Shown here one piece after another: positions 63,479 through 64,000 of a DNA stretch of 64,000 nucleotides. Position numbers and translations under genes: made by a program. The notes under the pieces are model-generated. The model saw nothing but the letters and a program-made list of their open reading frames with translations. It did no database searches and was not told where the DNA came from. Origin of the DNA: Roseobacter sp. SK209-2-6 (GTDB taxonomy: Bacteria; Pseudomonadota; Alphaproteobacteria; Rhodobacterales; Rhodobacteraceae). The first letter of the stretch is position 1. Every line of letters begins with the position of its first letter. The stretch spans positions 520,001 through 584,000 of the forward strand of contig NZ_AAYC01000001.1 in assembly GCF_000169455.1 (NCBI RefSeq), read 5' to 3'.

Positions 63479-64000
63479 TCAGGAGGCTTTTTGCACGTTT
63501 AAGGCCGGACCACCGGACCAATTGGCCCCCGTTTTGAAATGAGAAACCAGCCGAGACAGGGTTTCTGCATCGTTGTTCAGCATTTTGCTGGCGGCTGTGG
63601 TCTCTTCCACCATTGCGGCATTCCGCTGCGTGACACTGTCCAAATGGGTAACACCGGTGTTGATTTCATTCAGGCCATTGGATTGCTCGGCTGCACTCTC
63701 CGCAATGTTGGAAACCATCTGCGAAATCTCTCCGATCCGGTTCACGATTTTCTCCAATGCATGCCCGGTGTCGCCGACCAGGGTCACTCCACTGGCTACC
63801 TGTCGCGAGGAATCTCCAATGAGGGTCTTGATCTCTAACGCTGCATCCGAAGAACGTTGGGCTAGGGCACGGACCTCTGAGGCAACAACTGCAAACCCCT
63901 TGCCGGTCTCCCCCGCTCTTGCGGCTTCGACGCCGGCGTTCAGCGCCAACAAATTGGTCTGGAACGCAATGTCGTCAATCACACCAATGATATGGTTGAT
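63479..64000 (-). CDS. Methyl-accepting chemotaxis protein, signalling domain (cut by window edge)
   Basis: The C-terminal part of a chemoreceptor; the frame is open to the last base of the window, so the sensor domain and start lie beyond it. The highly conserved hairpin tip reads [23 protein letters not shown], followed by [16 protein letters not shown] and the coiled coil back ([13 protein letters not shown]). The tip binds CheA and CheW. No pentapeptide CheR tether is seen; the protein ends in ALNVQKAS. Confidence 0.95.
   Translation of the reverse strand: MNHIIGVIDDIAFQTNLLALNAGVEAARAGETGKGFAVVASEVRALAQRSSDAALEIKTLIGDSSRQVASGVTLVGDTGHALEKIVNRIGEISQMVSNIAESAAEQSNGLNEINTGVTHLDSVTQRNAAMVEETTAASKMLNNDAETLSRLVSHFKTGANWSGGPALNVQKAS

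Overview
The window is about 64 kb of a GC-rich (roughly 60%) chromosome, most likely from the Roseobacter group of the Rhodobacteraceae (Alphaproteobacteria). This rests on gene content: class I lysyl-tRNA synthetase, a B12-dependent ribonucleotide reductase (nrdJ), the hisS-hisZ-hisG block, an xdhABC operon fused to a BMP-type purine ABC transporter, a DUF1489 protein, an NDUFS4-like complex I subunit, FAD/GcvT fusion oxidoreductases, and alphaproteobacterial-style LexA and FnrL operator candidates. It is mostly ordinary chromosome. Genes at both ends are cut by the window: a 2-hydroxyacid dehydrogenase on the left and a chemotaxis receptor on the right.

Layout. 1-7.3 kb: three forward catabolic genes (2-hydroxyacid dehydrogenase fragment, gamma-glutamyltransferase, D-lactate/glycolate-type FAD oxidase), then a strongly codon-biased dimethylglycine/sarcosine dehydrogenase-like FAD-GcvT protein. 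7.4-14 kb: a P-loop kinase, an Lrp-type regulator divergent from azlCD, a possible di-iron HD-domain oxygenase, an AhpD-like protein, and a coupled aldo-keto reductase / FAD amine oxidoreductase / methyltransferase operon. 14-23.7 kb: a reverse-strand operon that joins purine oxidation (xdhA, xdhB, xdhC) to purine uptake (ATPase, two permeases, a small unknown membrane protein, BMP binding protein), ending in a clear terminator. 24-28.3 kb: dnaE and, convergent to it, a very basic helical protein of unknown function.

28.5-36.3 kb: the complete preQ0/preQ1 (queuosine) operon queC-queD-queE-queF, slyX, a crotonase, hisS-hisZ-hisG, and DUF1489. 36.6-43.7 kb: nrdJ with an elaborate leader, an insertion-sequence graveyard (decayed IS5-type transposase, a second IS5 N-terminal scrap, possible IS21-type end repeats), ettA, a tandemly duplicated non-coding segment, and nadD. 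43.9-51.2 kb: dacB, a TerB/GFA cluster, lysK, and a large beta-helix protein. 51.2-59.3 kb: small stress, secreted and enzyme genes, uvrB with a candidate SOS box, an NDUFS4-like protein, a GNAT and tRNA-Arg(UCU). 59.6-63.2 kb: a four-gene glycan-glucosylation (Gtr) cassette with an embedded methyltransferase. The right edge holds the signalling domain of a methyl-accepting chemotaxis protein.

I found no CRISPR array, intact prophage, toxin-antitoxin pair or restriction system. The least explained items are the lysine-rich helical protein beside dnaE, the small membrane protein inside the purine transporter operon, the Gtr cassette with its methyltransferase, the beta-helix protein at 48.9 kb and the structured leader of nrdJ.
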